The notes under the pieces were generated by a model. It made no database searches. It was not told where the DNA came from and saw only the letters and a list, made by a program, of their open reading frames with translations. A stretch of DNA of 64,000 nucleotides from Eopsaltria australis (Eukaryota; Chordata; Aves; Passeriformes; Petroicidae), in NCBI GenBank assembly GCA_034509425.1, contig JAVTVJ010000132.1, positions 186,001 to 250,000 on the forward strand, read 5' to 3'. Both the position numbers and the translations under genes were made by a program. Below are positions 61,501 to 64,000 of the stretch, in pieces (position 1 is the stretch's first letter; each line of letters starts with the position of its first letter).

Positions 61501-64000
61501 CGAGGCATTTAAATTCAATATAAATTATCAGAATAATAAAATAAGTTCCAATTAAGTCCAAACTGCCAGCCAACCAGAGTAAAAAGATCTTACCTTAAAA
61601 CAGCTCGTGCTTGTAGCTCTTATTACTGTGTCATTCTTGCATATAATTGCCTACCTGCTACAGGAGAGTGTACAATTACAACACATTCCCCTCTACATAG
61701 AGCTGACTAACCTTCAGGCTTAACCACTGAGAACAGAAAACTTAAAGATCCTGAAATTCCTGAGGTGGTGCTTGTAAGAAGACCACAGCTTTCCATGCTG
61801 GGGGCTTCCATCAGCTGCAGGTACCCCAGCCTTTCAATGCAGAAAGTTCCACTCTCAAGATGTGAGGGATCTGGCGAAGTTTTCATCCAGCTCAGGCACT
61901 CAGCTGTGGGGAAAGAGGAGACTCCTCACATGCTCAGAGCACAGATAATGCACAGCTTCCTACACTGGTGCTCCAACCACACTGCTGACACAAGCCAGAA
62001 CGATGCCACACTGCAGCTCAAACCTGGAGTGACAGAACTCTCTCAAACCAAGGCACTTTTTAACATTGTTTAACCCGTTTTGTCCTCGCTCCAGCACAGT
62101 GCTGTAGAAGGTCCTCATCAGTTTGCTGACTGACTCCCACAGCAACCCTCGAAAGGATTGAAAAGTCACAAGAGTAACAGCAGATATTCAAGATAATGTC
62201 CCTGATGAATGTGAGCTACCTAGCACTTCCTCAGATGTTCTATCAAGTTTTTGAAACTGGATAACAAATAGATGATTAGGGGTTTTTTGAGAGAAAGTGT
62301 CAAAAGAAATCTTCAGAAAAACATAGAAACCTCACACCCCAAGTGCAACGAGGACTGGCAGAGGTCCAAACAGAGAACACTGACTAACTTTTGAAATTTG
62401 TCTGCTTTAAAGTTCTGAAATTTACACTTAAGGTTAATTTGTAAAACTGTCAATTATCCACAATCTTGTTACAAAATCTTTTAATATAAAAAAGGGAAAT
62501 ATATTCAAGTCTTCATGTTGTAAGTGCAAAAGTTCAAAAATGTAGGCCTAAGCATAGCTCTACTGATAGAGTTCATTAGTGCATCTATTTTGAACCAAAA
62601 GAAACTACAAAGAGAGGTTTTGAGGATGAGACAGAAGACTAGAAATGAGACTAAATAAATTTATCCAATTGTCTTGAAGGGGAAAAAAACTTTACATTCA
62701 CTTTTAAGGTTACAACTAGCTTTTATTGCAATTTTTTTCCAGTTAAACTGGACTCCTTGTTCTTGATACAATAAATTTAATTTTTGATACTGGTTTTTGT
62801 GGCTGAAAAGTTTATAATTAGGGGGGAAAAGGCTTTTGGGTGAGATTCAATCACTAAATCTTAATAGAACCAATGATTCATGCAGGAAACAAAGGAAGAA
62901 ACTGGTGTTACAGTAATCCCACTTTAAAATTAAAACCTAGAAATAAAAATCTCCCGTAACACATGCAACGATAAAGTGATACTATGTACCTTTAAAACAA
63001 GGTAGGAAAAGCACATTTCAGCATATGCTTCTTTACCCAAATGGCACTGATCCATCATCATACCCTCAGCTGGTTATTCTTGGAGATATACTAACACTCA
63101 AAATAAAGAAGGCACTAAAGTTCCTGAGAGTGACAGGAAACCCAGCAGAGTAAGAAATTTTAGACAGAGTTATTTACAGATATTTTCCTGTGAGAAAAGA
63201 ATGGTAAGAATGTAGCTTGAACATTAACAAATCCACTAAAACATCAGTCTGCCTGGTGGAGTCAGCAGATTTGGAGGGGGATTCAGTGGGGCTGGAAATT
63301 CAAACTTTAGCTTGTAATCAGAAAAATCCTACTTTAGAAATTTGAACCAGCAGCTAGAAACATGTAATATAATATAGAGCTCTCCTAAAATCATACTCAG
63401 CTAGAGGGACTTTATACTGTGTGAAGCCTGTGACTATTTAGCTAAAAAGTAAAAAAAAAGTCAATGACACTGAAGCTCTTTATTATTCTGCAGAGACCTA
63501 TTTGTAAGTGAGTGACATGGACAAAATCTGCAAATCTGCATTTCCTTCCTTTGCTTCCTTGGGAGAGGTGCTGCAGATCATGTGTGCAATTCCTCCATTA
63601 GGATGCTGACAGAGCAGAAGTTTATCTGAAGTAAATTTCCAACTGAATAGTCTGTTCTATTCTAAAGATACACTCGTGGAAAATAAATCAGATCAAGTGA
63701 ATTTTAAAATGACATCATTCAAAATGTTTATTCAGATTGTTTAAGAAGCAATTATGCAGAATGCTTAGGTAACAGTTTAAATGAATCAGTTACTAGTTAC
63801 TCATGTTTAACTCTCAAGTAGGAAGGCACTTGCCAGTGTGGAGTTCTACAGGAGATCCAGCCCATAATCCTACAAATACCCAAGAAGATCCCTATGTTTT
63901 TCTTTTTTTTTTTTTAATATAATTTAAGCATATTCCAAATTCGTTGAGAATTTTTAAGGATGGAAGAAGAGAAGCTCAGCACAATGCAGGAAGCCCAGAA
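58536..64000. other. Non-coding, no recognised gene
   Basis: AT-rich sequence with several short A or T runs (59262-59281, 61191-61200, 63902-63915). Open frames of up to 124 codons (58845-59216, 59929-60303) lack domain character. An AT-rich, homeodomain-site-like stretch lies at 61380-61640. Confidence 0.45.

Noticed and set aside
1..64000. CRISPR arrays, bacterial operons, tRNA and rRNA genes, riboswitches
   Set aside because: None seen. The repeats and introns are those of a vertebrate nuclear genome.

Overview
The window looks like vertebrate nuclear DNA, and most likely avian. It is AT-rich and almost free of protein-coding sequence. It carries many CR1 LINE fragments with the avian-type 3' end (the 'cacagaat…ggttggaagggacc' signature or its complement). 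Two solo LTRs belong to a retrovirus family that I associate with bird genomes, especially songbirds. The songbird assignment is inference; the avian one is stronger. No bacterial-type gene, operon, CRISPR array, rRNA or tRNA was seen.

The only recognised gene is the tetraspanin TSPAN9, on the minus strand. Its first coding exon lies at 29122-29184 and encodes the start MARGCLCCLKYMMFL. It sits between a strong 3' splice site and a GTGAGT donor. Positions 1-29121 would be the following intron; the remaining TSPAN9 exons lie beyond the left edge. Minus-strand upstream sequence (29202-30175) holds a probable leader or promoter: a CpG-richer patch with GC boxes at about 30130-30155, and a TATA-like site at 29661-29670. 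It also holds an unassigned open frame from an ATG at 29487, with coding-like composition and a Gly-Thr repeat. That frame runs in phase, without a stop, through the splice acceptor into TSPAN9. It is the most interesting signal in the window.

Positions 30200-64000 would be upstream 5'UTR introns of TSPAN9 or intergenic DNA. They hold most of the transposon remnants: CR1 pieces at 36.8, 42.5, 45.2, 45.9, 48.9, 49.5, 51.0 and 57.1 kb, a solo LTR at 57870-58442, and a 57-base A run at 58479-58535. A lone 110-codon frame at 56578-56910 faintly resembles the RNase H part of a Ty3/gypsy-type polyprotein. The left half holds a plus-strand CR1 (16.9 kb) and a solo LTR at 19048-19782 with a CR1 nested inside it. 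Most other open frames of 60-130 codons have no recognisable features and are treated as chance.
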